A stretch of DNA of 35,688 bases from Nocardiopsis xinjiangensis YIM 90004 (GCF_000341145.1 NZ_ANBE01000018.1:1-35688); one strand, 5' to 3'; counted from the first letter of the stretch, positions 1-8,218 are shown. A program made the numbers and translations. The notes: generated from the sequence alone by a model not told the origin.

Positions 1-519
1 TCCGTTCTGATCGAGCGCGAGGGGGTGTTCTACCCCCTGGCCACCTGCGAGGTGGACGAGGCCGAGCAGCACGAGCCGGACGGGTTCATCGGCGTGGATC
101 TGGGCATCGCCAACATCGCCACGACCTCCACCGGCTCAGGGCATCCGCTCCCGGGGCCGTCCCGCCCGTCGCCCGCCACCACCCTCGAACGACGGCCTGC
201 GGCCGCAGCCTCTTTCCGGCGCCCCAACGGGTCGCGCTCCATTCCTGGGCCTTCGCCCAGCTCGCCGGCTTCCTCCTCTACAAGGCCCGGCGGGCGGGTG
301 TGCCCCTGGTCGTGGTCGACCCGGCCTACACCTCGCTGACGTGCGCCGAGTGCGAGCACGTCGATACGCGCAACCGTGTGGGCCAGGGGTTTTTTCTCTG
401 CCGGGGGCGCGGGGTCGTTGCCCACGCCGACCGGAACGCTTCCCACGACCTCGCCGCCCGCGGCCAGAGTGTGTGGAACGCGGGGCGTGAGCCACGCGCC
501 CCTGCCACCCCATGGATCA
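1..519 (+). pseudogene. Degraded TnpB (IS200/IS605-type OrfB) remnant, cut by the window edge
   Basis: TnpB proteins are RNA-guided RuvC-like nucleases carried by IS200/IS605 elements. From base 1 one frame encodes the RuvC-I region with GFIGVDLGIANIATTSTG. From about base 210 another frame encodes the C-terminal part, with RVALHSWAFAQL, VVVDPAYTSLTCAEC and HADRNASHDLAARG, i.e. the zinc-finger and RuvC-III regions. The stretch between is far too short, so the helical middle and the RuvC-II glutamate segment are deleted and the frame is broken. The second zinc knuckle, normally CxxC, reads CRGRG and has lost a cysteine. The protein cannot be functional. A small hairpin (CCCGG at 574-578 with CCGGG at 588-592) lies downstream and might be the worn right end of the element. 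Confidence 0.85.
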
Positions 520-702
520 GGGGTGTCTGGACGGAAGAACCCACCCGGCAGCCGACTGGGCACTACTTCCGAGCCCGGTTTTCAGAGCCGGGTCGAGTCG
601 ACGACCAGGTTCCGGCGCCCACCGGGCAGGCTCTGGGCCGCGCCGGGCGCGCCCATGACGGTAGAGACCGTGCAGAGGCGCGGGCCCCGGCGAATCTTTG
701 TC

Positions 703-1353
703 TCAGAACCCCCAAGGGGTTCCGTATTGATCGGTCAGCTCACGTACCTCCTCCGCAGTAAGAACGGAGAACTCGTGCCCCTGGAGCGACACCACCAACC
801 GAGCGGCCTCCTCGATCTCGATCGCGCCCGCCAAGGCAGCGGCCGGGTCCCGGCCCGCCGCGAGCGAACCGTGGTTGGCCAACAGTGCTGCGCGGAACGT
901 CCCGGGCAGTGCGGAGACGTTGTGCGCCAGCCGCGCACTGCCCGGCGCGGCATAGGGGACCAGGGGTACCTGGCCGACGCGCATCACGAGGTAGGGCGTG
1001 ACCGGTGGCAGCGCGGACGTGTCCGACCAGGGGGGCAGGCACGAGGCCGCGGTCGCGTGGGGCGAGTGCAGGTGGACGACCGAACCGGCCTCCTCCACCC
1101 GCCCGTACAGCGCCAAGTGCAACGGGTACTCCTTCGAGGGAGGAGGACCGTCGAGATGTGTTCCGCCGGAGTCGAGGACCGACAGTACTTCGGGCTCCAG
1201 CTCTCCGAGGGAGATCCCGGTCGGGCTCATGAGAGTGAGGTCCGCGACGCGTACGGAGACGTTGCCGGAGGCCCCGGGACTGAGCCCGAGGTCCACGGCG
1301 CGGCGTCCAGCATCACAGAGGCGCAGCGCGGCCTCACGTGTCTCTGCGTTCAC
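703..1353 (-). CDS. otnC: 3-oxo-tetronate 4-phosphate decarboxylase, class II aldolase/adducin family (OtnC-like)
   Basis: This 216-residue protein belongs to the class II aldolase/adducin family of zinc lyases. Visible signatures are GASGNVSVR near residue 30, the metal-binding HLHSPHA near residue 95, and LLANHG near residue 160. In the tetronate pathway OtnC decarboxylates 3-oxo-tetronate 4-phosphate to dihydroxyacetone phosphate. The assignment rests on its position directly behind a DUF1537 kinase. I chose the GTG at 1353 because it overlaps the kinase stop in a GTGA quadruplet and has GGGAAGG just upstream; a TTG at 1368 is the only longer alternative. The overlap implies translational coupling with otnK. 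A fuculose- or ribulose-phosphate aldolase activity cannot be excluded from sequence alone. Confidence 0.85.
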   Translation of the reverse strand: MNAETREAALRLCDAGRRAVDLGLSPGASGNVSVRVADLTLMSPTGISLGELEPEVLSVLDSGGTHLDGPPPSKEYPLHLALYGRVEEAGSVVHLHSPHATAASCLPPWSDTSALPPVTPYLVMRVGQVPLVPYAAPGSARLAHNVSALPGTFRAALLANHGSLAAGRDPAAALAGAIEIEEAARLVVSLQGHEFSVLTAEEVRELTDQYGTPWGF

Positions 1354-2597
1354 TGGGACCCTTCCCAAGCTCGGACGAAGAGGTCCTCTCCGCCGAAGTT
1401 GCCTGATTTCAGCATCAGATGGATATCACCGTCAGCTCGGTGGCCGCGGGTCCACGCGACCCCCGGATCGACCTCCCGGCCCAGGGTGAGCGCGCCGACG
1501 CCGAGGCGTTGCACGACCGCCCCGCTGGTCTCGCCGCCCGCGACCAGGAGTGCGCGGGTCCCGCCGGCCACCAGACGCTCGGCGACTGCCGCCAAGGCCT
1601 CCTCGATGACGGAGGCGTCCGCGGTCTCGGCCACGTCCTCCGGGGACGCCGTCGCGTACACAACGAAGGGTGAGGTGTCCGCGGAGAGTGCGGCCGAGAC
1701 GATGGAGGAGACCGTCCCGTCGAAGTCCTCGCGCAGTTCCGCTGCGCGCAGGTGGTGCCCCGTGCCGACCGTGAGAGCGTGTTGGACCTGCCCCTGGGTC
1801 GCGCGGGACGCGCTGCCGGAGAGCACCACGTGCGGCCCCTCCGGCAGCGCCCAGGTGGCGTGGTCGGGCTCCCTCGGTCCGCGGAGCCCCTGTGCAAGGG
1901 CGCTGCCCCCGGTCAGTACACGGAGGGAGGCGGTCGCCTCGGCCAGGGTCCGCAGGTCCTCGTCGGTCAGGGCGTCGACCACGACGAACCGTGCGCCGGT
2001 CTCGCCGGCCCGGGTGATGGCACCGCGCACGGCCTCGACCCCCTGTCCGACCACCGGCCACGGCACGAGGGCGATGTCCTTCGCGCCGCCGCTGACCTGC
2101 GGGGCCAGTAGCCGCGGCAGGCTCGAGTCGTTCATGGGGGTGAGCGGATGGTGGCGCATGGCGGACTCGTCGAGCGGATCCTCCCCCACGAACAGGTGCC
2201 CGCGGTAGACCGTGCGCCCGTTGGTGGGGAACGCGGGAGCGACGACGGTGAGGTCCTCTCCGAGAGCATCCATCACCGCTTCGGACACCGGTCCGATGTT
2301 GCCTCGAGGGGTCGAGTCGAAGGTCGAACAGTACTTCACGTAGAACCGTTCGCACCCTTCCCGCTGCAGCCGTTCCAGGGCCCGCAGCGATACGTCGACA
2401 GCCCGGTCGACGGGCATGGTGCGTGATTTCAGTGCCACGACCACGGCGTCGGCCTCTTCGCGCAGGTCGCCCGCGGTCACCTCTCCCAGGTCCTCCATGC
2501 CGAGGACGACGGTGGTCCGGTAACCCGCGGAGGTGAGTGTGATCGCCAGGTCGGTGGCCCCCGTGAGATCGTCGGCGATGGCGCCGAGAACGGCCAT
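1350..2597 (-). CDS. otnK: 3-oxo-tetronate kinase, DUF1537 family (OtnK-like)
   Basis: This 415-residue protein is a four-carbon acid sugar kinase. The N-terminal domain opens with the family hallmark AIADDLTGATDLA. The C-terminal nucleotide-binding domain carries LLVAGGETSGAVVQRLG and GREVDPGVAWT near residues 355-390. DUF1537 kinases phosphorylate 3-oxo-tetronates (OtnK), D-threonate (DtnK) and related acids. The neighbouring OtnC-like decarboxylase favours the OtnK role. ATG 2597 is preferred over an upstream in-frame start because GGAG lies 6 bases before it and the conserved domain begins at once. It is 85 bases downstream of the permease gene and overlaps otnC by 4 bases. The exact substrate depends on the unusual first enzyme of the operon. 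Confidence 0.88.
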   Translation of the reverse strand: MAVLGAIADDLTGATDLAITLTSAGYRTTVVLGMEDLGEVTAGDLREEADAVVVALKSRTMPVDRAVDVSLRALERLQREGCERFYVKYCSTFDSTPRGNIGPVSEAVMDALGEDLTVVAPAFPTNGRTVYRGHLFVGEDPLDESAMRHHPLTPMNDSSLPRLLAPQVSGGAKDIALVPWPVVGQGVEAVRGAITRAGETGARFVVVDALTDEDLRTLAEATASLRVLTGGSALAQGLRGPREPDHATWALPEGPHVVLSGSASRATQGQVQHALTVGTGHHLRAAELREDFDGTVSSIVSAALSADTSPFVVYATASPEDVAETADASVIEEALAAVAERLVAGGTRALLVAGGETSGAVVQRLGVGALTLGREVDPGVAWTRGHRADGDIHLMLKSGNFGGEDLFVRAWEGSQ

Positions 2598-2682
2598 GTG
2601 TGCTCCAGAGTGGTCGGATCGTTCGTGTGGATCGTGGGTCAGCGGCAAGGGCGTGGCAGGGACGCCGTCCGTCCCCTGCCGG

Positions 2683-4071
2683 TCAGAGGACGCCCGCCGC
2701 GATCATGATGTTGAGGACGGCGAAACCGGTCAGGCCGGAGATGGCCGAGGCGATACCGATCGAGCGCATACCCTGGCCCACCGTCATGTTCGACAGGGTC
2801 GTGGTGACCCAGAACCCCGACGAGTTCGCATGCTTCATGATCTGCGCTCCGGTGGCGCACGCCAGGTACACCACGAGTGGCTGGAGGTCGAGCGCCGGCA
2901 GGAGCGGCTGCATGATGGCGGCCGAGGTCATCACGCCCAGAATGTTGGACCCGGTGATCGTGCAGACGGCCGCAGCGATGAGGAACGGGATGATCACCGG
3001 GGAGAGCCCGGTGCTCTCGATGGTGCCGGCCACGTTCTCGGCGACCCCGGTCTCCCGGACGATGGTGGCCAGGGCCCCGCCCACACCGGTCAGTGCCATG
3101 GGCATGGCCGCGATACGCAGCCCTGACTCGAAGAGGTCGTTCAGCGTGGACTTGTCCCGCCACCGTCCGCGGAACAACGGAAGGGCCAGCAGGCAGGCCA
3201 GGAACAGCGCCAGGGTGGGTGTGCCGAGGAACAGCACGGTCTCGGTGAACCAGGAGCCCTCCGGCAGCACCGGTGCCGCCAACGAGGCGGTCACGATGAA
3301 GAAGATGGGAGCCAGGATCGGTGCGAGCGCGCCGATGAGCGAGACCCTCGGCTCCTCCGGTCCTTCTTCCGTGCCCGCCGGGCCGTCTCCACCGTCGCCG
3401 TCGCCGGTGCCGGTTTTCGAACCGTCGGCCATGTGTGCGACGAACTCCGGTTTGGGCTCGACGTGTGTCTTGAGGCGGGACAGGTAGAGGGTCGCGGCGA
3501 ACACGCCGGGGACCCCGACGGCCAGGCCGTAGAGGATCGCCTCGCCCGTGCTCACACCCAGCAGCGACGCCGAGGCCAGCGGTCCGGGGCCCGGCGGGAT
3601 GACCGAGGTCATCACGTAAGCGCCCAAGTAGAGGGCAGGGCCGAGCTTCATCATCGAGATGCCCGTGCGGTAGGCGAGGGCGGACACGATGGGGATGAGC
3701 ATCACGACCGCGGTGTCCGCGATGAGGGGGATGCCGAGCACGGTGGAGGCGAGGGCGATCGCCCAGGGCACCTTGTTCTCCGAGAAGAGGCGCAGCGCGG
3801 TCTCGGTGATCTTCATGGCCGCACCGCTCAGCTCCAGCATCTTTCCGAGCACACAGCCGAAGATGATCAGGAGGCCGACGTCGGCCAGTGTGCTGCCGAA
3901 CCCTTCCTTGACCAGTTCGACGGATGCGCTCCCGCCCATGCCCAGGACGAGCCCGAGCGTGATGACCACGATGAACAGCGTGGCCACGGGATGCACCTTG
4001 AACCGGGCGATGAAGAGCACGAGCAGGACGATGGCGCACAGGAACGCCAGGAGGGCGTAGAGGTCCGGCAT
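2683..4071 (-). CDS. GntP-family sugar-acid permease
   Basis: This 462-residue, very hydrophobic protein has about a dozen predicted membrane segments and the GntP (gluconate:H+ symporter) architecture. The N-terminus is YALLAFLCAIVLLVLFIARF, and conserved loops include IPLIADTAVVMLIPIVSALAY and SVIPPGPGPLASASLLG. A hydrophilic loop near residue 240 (GTGDGDGGDGPAGTEEG) is unusually Gly/Asp-rich. GntP members import gluconate and other aldonic acids. Its position between the oxidoreductase and the otnK/otnC genes suggests uptake of a C4 or related sugar acid. The ATG at 4071 follows the upstream stop by one base (TGACATG), with AAAGGG as ribosome site inside the preceding gene, so the two are translationally coupled. 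Confidence 0.92.
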   Translation of the reverse strand: MPDLYALLAFLCAIVLLVLFIARFKVHPVATLFIVVITLGLVLGMGGSASVELVKEGFGSTLADVGLLIIFGCVLGKMLELSGAAMKITETALRLFSENKVPWAIALASTVLGIPLIADTAVVMLIPIVSALAYRTGISMMKLGPALYLGAYVMTSVIPPGPGPLASASLLGVSTGEAILYGLAVGVPGVFAATLYLSRLKTHVEPKPEFVAHMADGSKTGTGDGDGGDGPAGTEEGPEEPRVSLIGALAPILAPIFFIVTASLAAPVLPEGSWFTETVLFLGTPTLALFLACLLALPLFRGRWRDKSTLNDLFESGLRIAAMPMALTGVGGALATIVRETGVAENVAGTIESTGLSPVIIPFLIAAAVCTITGSNILGVMTSAAIMQPLLPALDLQPLVVYLACATGAQIMKHANSSGFWVTTTLSNMTVGQGMRSIGIASAISGLTGFAVLNIMIAAGVL

Positions 4072-4072
4072 G

Positions 4073-5461
4073 TCAACCCTTTCTCCGGTCCGTGGGGTTC
4101 CCGGTGCCCTCACGCCAGAGAGCGAGGAGTTCTTCGTCGGGATCGGACAGATCGTGCAGGCGCACCAGCTCGCCCGGGGCCACGTCGCGGGCCAGGGTCG
4201 TGTGGGCGGCCAGGTACAGCGGTGCGACGTCGTCGGGAGCGTCCTCGGCGTCCAACAGGACCGGGGCCAACCCGCTGACTTCGTGGTGGTGCCCGCCCAT
4301 GTCCAGCACGGTGCCTTCCCGGAGCGGCTCCGAGGCACGGCCGGCCAGGACCGCGTGGGTGCGAGGTGGGCGTGACCCGACCGCGGAACGGTACGCGGCG
4401 GCCCTGAAGACACTCAGCGGGGTCTCCACGCCCATGAGGTGGTAGGGCAGGTACAGGCAGGCGTGGTTCCCCGAACGGGAGACCACGTGGCCCTTCTGCG
4501 CGAGGGTCTCCCAGGAGACACGGTCCCCGGTACGGACGACGACGAAGACCCCTCCGGCGAACGAGGCCTCCTCGGGCAGGCGCAGCACGGTGAAGACGTC
4601 CACGGTCCCGGAACGGGTGAGGATGCCGCCGTCGGTGGTCAGTGAGTAGACGTCGGCCAGCTCCGCGGTGCGCACGACCGGGTAGTGCATGGTCTCGACG
4701 TCCGGGGGCAGACCGGTCCAGTTCGCCACGACCGCCATCTCGCAGTGGTCGGCGGCGGCCGAACGCCGGATGCCGGAGACCGCGCGCTCCCGGGCCGCCA
4801 GTGTGGCCGGCACGTCCTCGCCGAGGGTGAGCACCTGCTCCAGTTCCGGGGCCGTGATCTGTTGGTCGAGATGGCGCACCCGACCGGTGTCGGGGTCGAA
4901 GACCAGGTCGTACTCACCGGACTTGCCGATCGCGACGACGTCCAGGCCCAGGAACTCGGCACGCTCGTACCACTCGACGAGGTTGGCCGGCTGGTCACCG
5001 AGTCCTGGTGTGTACACGACCCCGCGTTCCTCCGCAAGTGAGGCCAGGGCGACGCCGGCCACGGAGTCGACCTCTTTGGAGATCATCACGACGTGTCGTC
5101 CCGATTCGATGGCGGTCCTGGCGGCGGAGGTGCCCGCACGCGGGTTTCCGGTGGCTTCGACGAGCACGTCGAAGGGGCCCTGTTCCAGCAGGGCCGTCTC
5201 ATGGATGATCCCGATCTCGTCGTGGCTCAGGGCAGCCAGATCGTCCGGACGCGAGCATGTCCTCAGCGACTCGGGCGGGTAGCCGAGTTCGGTGCACATC
5301 GCGATCGTGCCCTCGGTGTCCAGGTCGCACAGGACTGTCGGGCGCAGACCCGGCATATGCAGCGTCTGGGCGAGCAGAGTGCGCGCGAAACCGCCCCGCG
5401 CTCCCGTGAGTGCGTAACGCACGGGGGCCGATGGGGGCTTCGTGGTGTTGATGGCTTGCAT
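4073..5461 (-). CDS. NAD(P)-dependent oxidoreductase with C-terminal SAF domain (COG4091 / DRL-like family)
   Basis: This 462-residue protein begins with a Rossmann fold (YALTGARGGFARTLL near residue 15). It then has the homoserine-dehydrogenase-like features VLVEATGNPRAG, MISKEVDS and YTPGLGDQPANLVEW, and ends in a SAF domain (TTLARDVAPGELVRLHDL near residue 430). COG4091 proteins were annotated as predicted homoserine dehydrogenases; some members (DRL of Brucella) reduce DXP to MEP. Here it is the first gene of an operon with a sugar-acid permease, OtnK and OtnC, so an acid-sugar dehydrogenase or isomeroreductase role is inferred, not shown. The start at ATG 5461 has GGAG 5 bases upstream; frames further upstream look non-coding. 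The expected OtnI isomerase and LtnD/DenD dehydrogenase are absent from the window. Confidence 0.82.
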   Translation of the reverse strand: MQAINTTKPPSAPVRYALTGARGGFARTLLAQTLHMPGLRPTVLCDLDTEGTIAMCTELGYPPESLRTCSRPDDLAALSHDEIGIIHETALLEQGPFDVLVEATGNPRAGTSAARTAIESGRHVVMISKEVDSVAGVALASLAEERGVVYTPGLGDQPANLVEWYERAEFLGLDVVAIGKSGEYDLVFDPDTGRVRHLDQQITAPELEQVLTLGEDVPATLAARERAVSGIRRSAAADHCEMAVVANWTGLPPDVETMHYPVVRTAELADVYSLTTDGGILTRSGTVDVFTVLRLPEEASFAGGVFVVVRTGDRVSWETLAQKGHVVSRSGNHACLYLPYHLMGVETPLSVFRAAAYRSAVGSRPPRTHAVLAGRASEPLREGTVLDMGGHHHEVSGLAPVLLDAEDAPDDVAPLYLAAHTTLARDVAPGELVRLHDLSDPDEELLALWREGTGNPTDRRKG

Positions 5462-5524
5462 GGTTCTCCCTCTCTCGCGCCGTGGGGCACACGTGTGCGT
5501 CGCATCACGGCAACGGCCCGCCCT

Positions 5525-5553
5525 GTTTAACAGCAGCTGAACATGAGAGTCAA
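5525..5553 (-). promoter_or_regulatory. Candidate sigma-70-like promoter of the sugar-acid operon
   Basis: Read on the minus strand, TTGACT (5553-5548) is separated by exactly 17 bases from TTAAAC (5530-5525), about 65 bases before the oxidoreductase start. The -35 box matches consensus at five of six bases and the -10 box only at three, so this is a suggestion. It lies in an AT-rich island that contrasts with the surrounding DNA. Confidence 0.4.
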
Positions 5554-5565
5554 TAATTATCACGC

Positions 5566-5595
5566 TTGGGATCATTTGGTAACACTCGCTACCAT
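5566..5595 (+). promoter_or_regulatory. Candidate deoR promoter with overlapping inverted-repeat operator
   Basis: TTGGGA (5566-5571) and TACCAT (5590-5595) are 18 bases apart and lie about 30 bases before the DeoR-family gene; each matches the consensus at four of six bases. The inverted repeat TGGTA (5577-5581) / TACCA (5590-5594) with an 8-base spacer covers the spacer and the -10 box. A regulator bound here could repress its own gene, and probably also influences the divergent operon promoter 25 bases away. Inferred from position and symmetry only. Confidence 0.4.
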
Positions 5596-5624
5596 GGATC
5601 CCCGAACGGGCGAGAAGGAGGACC

Positions 5625-6464
5625 ATGATCCCGGCACAACGACGTGAACTCCTCTTGAGGGAGTTGCGCGGCACGAACGTGCTGAGTGTGAAAGATCTGT
5701 GCGACATCCTCGGGGTCTCGCACATGACGGTGCGGCGCGACATCATCACTCTGGAGGAGGAGGGCCGGGTCCGCTCGGTCCCCGGGGGGGTCGAACTCGC
5801 CACCCAGGTGCGCTCCGAGCCCTCCTACCGCGACAAGTCACGTGTGGCCCTGGACGAGAAACGTGCCATGGCCCGGACCGCGGCCGCTCTGGTGGAGGAG
5901 GGGCAGACCCTCTACCTGGACGCGGGTACGACCCTGGGGCAGCTCGTTCCCTGTTTGTGGGACGTTTCCGGGCTCACGGTCATCACCAACGACCTCACTA
6001 CAGCCGCGTCGATGACCGATCACCCCGACGTGAACCTGTTCCTCGTAGGCGGGCAGATCGACCGGGAGAACCGCTCGGCGATCGGGGACATCGCGGCACA
6101 GACGATCTCGGAGTTCAACATCGACATCGCTTTCATGTCGACGAGTTCATGGGACCTGAACCGCGGGTCGACCACGCCCTCGCGCGGGAAGGTGGCGGTC
6201 AAACGCGCGGCCATGGCAGCCGCGTCCATGTCCTTGCTGGTGGCCGGCGCCGACAAGTACGGGACGTTCGGGACTTTCAAGGTCGCCGCCCTGGAGAGCT
6301 TCTCCCGGGTGATCACCGACGACCGGCTGCCGGAGGCGTCCGTGCGTGCGATCCGGGAACGCGGCGTCGACCTCGGGGTGGTGGAGACCCAGGGGAAGAA
6401 CTACGAGGAAGATCCTGGGATCCAGGATCCGGGGGAGCGGCCTGTGCCCACGCGGACCGTCTGA
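5625..6464 (+). CDS. DeoR-family transcriptional regulator of the sugar-acid operon
   Basis: This 279-residue protein has a DeoR-type helix-turn-helix at residues 18-45 (CDILGVSHMTVRRDI). It is followed by the DeoRC sugar-phosphate sensing domain with YLDAGTTLGQL near residue 105, TNDL near 125 and GADKYGTFGTF near 207. AAGGAGG precedes the ATG at 5625. Family members usually repress sugar-catabolic operons and are released by a phosphorylated intermediate. Divergent placement 163 bases from the oxidoreductase gene makes the permease/kinase/decarboxylase operon the likely target, with the oxo-tetronate phosphate made by OtnK a plausible effector (inference). The last 25 residues are Pro/Glu-rich and lie beyond the usual domain end. 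Confidence 0.9.
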   Translation: MIPAQRRELLLRELRGTNVLSVKDLCDILGVSHMTVRRDIITLEEEGRVRSVPGGVELATQVRSEPSYRDKSRVALDEKRAMARTAAALVEEGQTLYLDAGTTLGQLVPCLWDVSGLTVITNDLTTAASMTDHPDVNLFLVGGQIDRENRSAIGDIAAQTISEFNIDIAFMSTSSWDLNRGSTTPSRGKVAVKRAAMAAASMSLLVAGADKYGTFGTFKVAALESFSRVITDDRLPEASVRAIRERGVDLGVVETQGKNYEEDPGIQDPGERPVPTRTV

Positions 6465-6539
6465 ACAACCACCTGTTCCATCGGCCCTCACGTACCCCGT
6501 GCCTTCGGGGGCGCGGAGGCCGAGGAACCCGCGGGTCTG

Positions 6540-6854
6540 ACGCACAGCCGAGGACTGCCCAACGCTGTCGGCCTCCAGGCCCGATCCAACCCGGCGCCGG
6601 TCTGCGTTCGCGACCTGGTGGCGGACGGGTATGTCGGCCAGGTGGTGCTGTCGACCACGGTCGTCGGTACGGGAGGAACGTGGGGCGCCCGCCCCGATCC
6701 GCGCGGCCGGTACCTGCTCGACCCCGCCTCGGAATCGGCCGCGCACTCGGTGGCACACGCCTACCGGCGGTTCCGTGAGGATCTGCGTGCCGGCACATCG
6801 CTGGTATCGGATTTCGCGCACGGGCTCCTCCGCCATCGCAGCCTCGAGGGGTGA
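6540..6854 (+). pseudogene. Remnant of a Gfo/Idh/MocA-family oxidoreductase
   Basis: One frame carries two recognisable parts of a Gfo/Idh/MocA NAD(P)-dependent sugar dehydrogenase: GLQARSNPAPVCVRDLVADG followed by VVLSTTVVGTGGTWG, then the C-terminal HAYRRFREDLRAGTSLVSDF. The Rossmann domain, the EKP motif and most of the C-terminal domain are missing, so an internal and a 5' deletion must have occurred. There is no start codon with a ribosome site. It sits just downstream of the DeoR gene and may once have belonged to a sugar-catabolic operon. Confidence 0.7.
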
Positions 6855-7089
6855 GAACACTCAGGGCGAGACAAGGACACCCCGACCCGTGACGATGAGC
6901 CCGACCGACCTGGGACAACCAACCACATAGAACGTCTCACAGAGATCGACAGCTTCCGTTCGACGGCCGAGCCGGGCCACCTCCGGGACACCGGAGGCTC
7001 AGCTGCGTACACAACGGGTGCCGACCGGCCTCCTCGAAGGTGATCCCCGGCAGGAACGGACGCCGCAACCACGCCACCTCGTGCGCTCG

Positions 7090-7385
7090 AGTCCCGTCCC
7101 AGGCAGACCGCCTGGCCGGTCGTACCCGTGTATTGGCGGGCCGCCCTTCTTGACGTCACCGGTCCCCTCCACGGCCAGAACCACGTTCTCGGTGCCCAGA
7201 TGGTCGATGACGTAGCTGCGCAGGGCGCTGACCAGGGAGGTCTCATCCAGTACAGCCCGGTCGAGTAGGTGTTGGATCCGGTGAGGGAACCGGTGTCGGG
7301 TGTGCGGCGATCGGCAGCGCGACCTTGGGCCGGCCGGCCCCTGCTCCGACCTCTCCCTGATGACGGTCGTCTTTCTGCTGGTCAC
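7090..7385 (-). pseudogene. IS701-like transposase fragment
   Basis: One minus-strand frame reads RIQHLLDRAVLDETSLVSAL, then VLAVEGTGDVKKGG, which resembles the first catalytic block (DE/DxTGxxKKG) of IS701-family DDE transposases. A second frame continues with RQYTGTTGQAVCLG, the following conserved block. The two are separated by a frameshift and a small deletion, and the first aspartate is replaced by glutamate. Neither terminal repeats nor the second half of the gene can be found. The 235 bases to its left (6855-7089) contain no gene that I can support. Confidence 0.6.
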
Positions 7386-7482
7386 CGGCGCTATGGTGCT
7401 CCGGCGTTCCTGGCGGCCATGTGCTGCTGGGGCGCGCCCGACGGGCCGAGCAGAACTGAGGTGAACGAGGGCGCGCTGAAAC

Positions 7483-8151
7483 CTATTCGGCCTCCTCGCG
7501 GAGTCTGGACCAGGTGTGGACCAGGTGGCTGAACTCGTGGATCTGGACCAGCACGTGCTCGCGGGCGGCGTTCTCGGCCGTCTCGGCCTCTCCGGCCTCG
7601 ATGGCCTGGGCGATCATGCGGTGCTCTCTCAGTGAGCGTCGCATGCGGTCCGGCACGCGGAGCTGCAGGCGGCGGTAGGGCTGGAGCGCGCGCCGTAGTG
7701 AGTGGGTTTGCTGCTTGAGGTACTCGTTGCCGCAGGAGTCGTACACCACGCCGTGGAACCAGGCGTTGGCGTAGTAGTAGCCGTCGGAGTCGGCGGCCGT
7801 CGCGTGGCTTTCGCACTCCTCGAGTGCCTGGTGGAGCTGGGCCAGTGCCTCCTTGCCGATCCGCCGGGAGGAGAGCCGGGCCGCCATTCCCTCCAGTTCA
7901 GCCATCAGTTCGAAGCGTTCGGCCAGCTCTGTGATGCCCAGGGCGGTGACGTAGGTGCCCTGCTTTGGTCGGATCTGCACGAGTCCGGAGCGTTCCAAAG
8001 CTTGCAGCGCCTCCCGGACCGGCGTCCTGGAGCAGCCGAACTGCGCCTCCAGCTGGGCAGGATCCAGCCGCTGACCCGGGCGGTGCCGCCCGTCCACGAT
8101 CGCATCCTCCAAGGCGTCCCGCACTCGATGGGACTCCGGTATCCGTGTCAT
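7483..8151 (-). CDS. matR: GntR-family (FCD subfamily) regulator of malonate utilisation, MatR-like
   Basis: This 222-residue protein has an N-terminal GntR winged helix (QLEAQFGCSRTPVREALQAL, residues 31-50) and an all-helical FCD effector domain from about residue 75, with metal/ligand positions in WFHGVVYDSCGNEYL and LREHRMIAQAIEAGEAE. FCD members commonly bind organic acids. It is transcribed divergently from the malonyl-CoA decarboxylase/synthetase gene, the arrangement of matR in Rhizobium matABC loci, so malonate or malonyl-CoA sensing is likely. The ATG at 8151 has GGAAG 5-6 bases upstream; a GTG one codon earlier is possible. Confidence 0.87.
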   Translation of the reverse strand: MTRIPESHRVRDALEDAIVDGRHRPGQRLDPAQLEAQFGCSRTPVREALQALERSGLVQIRPKQGTYVTALGITELAERFELMAELEGMAARLSSRRIGKEALAQLHQALEECESHATAADSDGYYYANAWFHGVVYDSCGNEYLKQQTHSLRRALQPYRRLQLRVPDRMRRSLREHRMIAQAIEAGEAETAENAAREHVLVQIHEFSHLVHTWSRLREEAE

Positions 8152-8203
8152 CACACTTCCAGTTCCACGTTATTTGACTGACTGAAAACTATGGACTGAG
8201 TCA

Positions 8204-8218
8204 CATATGACCAATATG
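8204..8218. promoter_or_regulatory. Inverted repeat, candidate MatR operator
   Basis: The 118-base gap between matR and matA is AT-rich for this genome. It contains CATAT (8204-8208) and ATATG (8214-8218) as perfect inverted repeats around GACCA. An overlapping GTCA/TGAC pair lies at 8200-8211, and GACTGA is repeated upstream (8176-8181 and 8194-8199). A divergent GntR operator is expected here. I could not define a convincing -35/-10 pair for either gene. Confidence 0.35.

Noticed and set aside
705-722. GAACCCC/GGGGTTC hairpin at the end of otnC as a terminator
   Set aside because: It lies mainly inside the last codons and is short; no tail or extension supports termination.
376-2208. A 610-codon open frame on the plus strand antisense to otnC and otnK
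   Set aside because: It is Arg/Pro/Ser-rich without any family pattern and exists because the opposite strand's GC-rich third positions avoid stops; the minus-strand genes have clear domains and ribosome sites.
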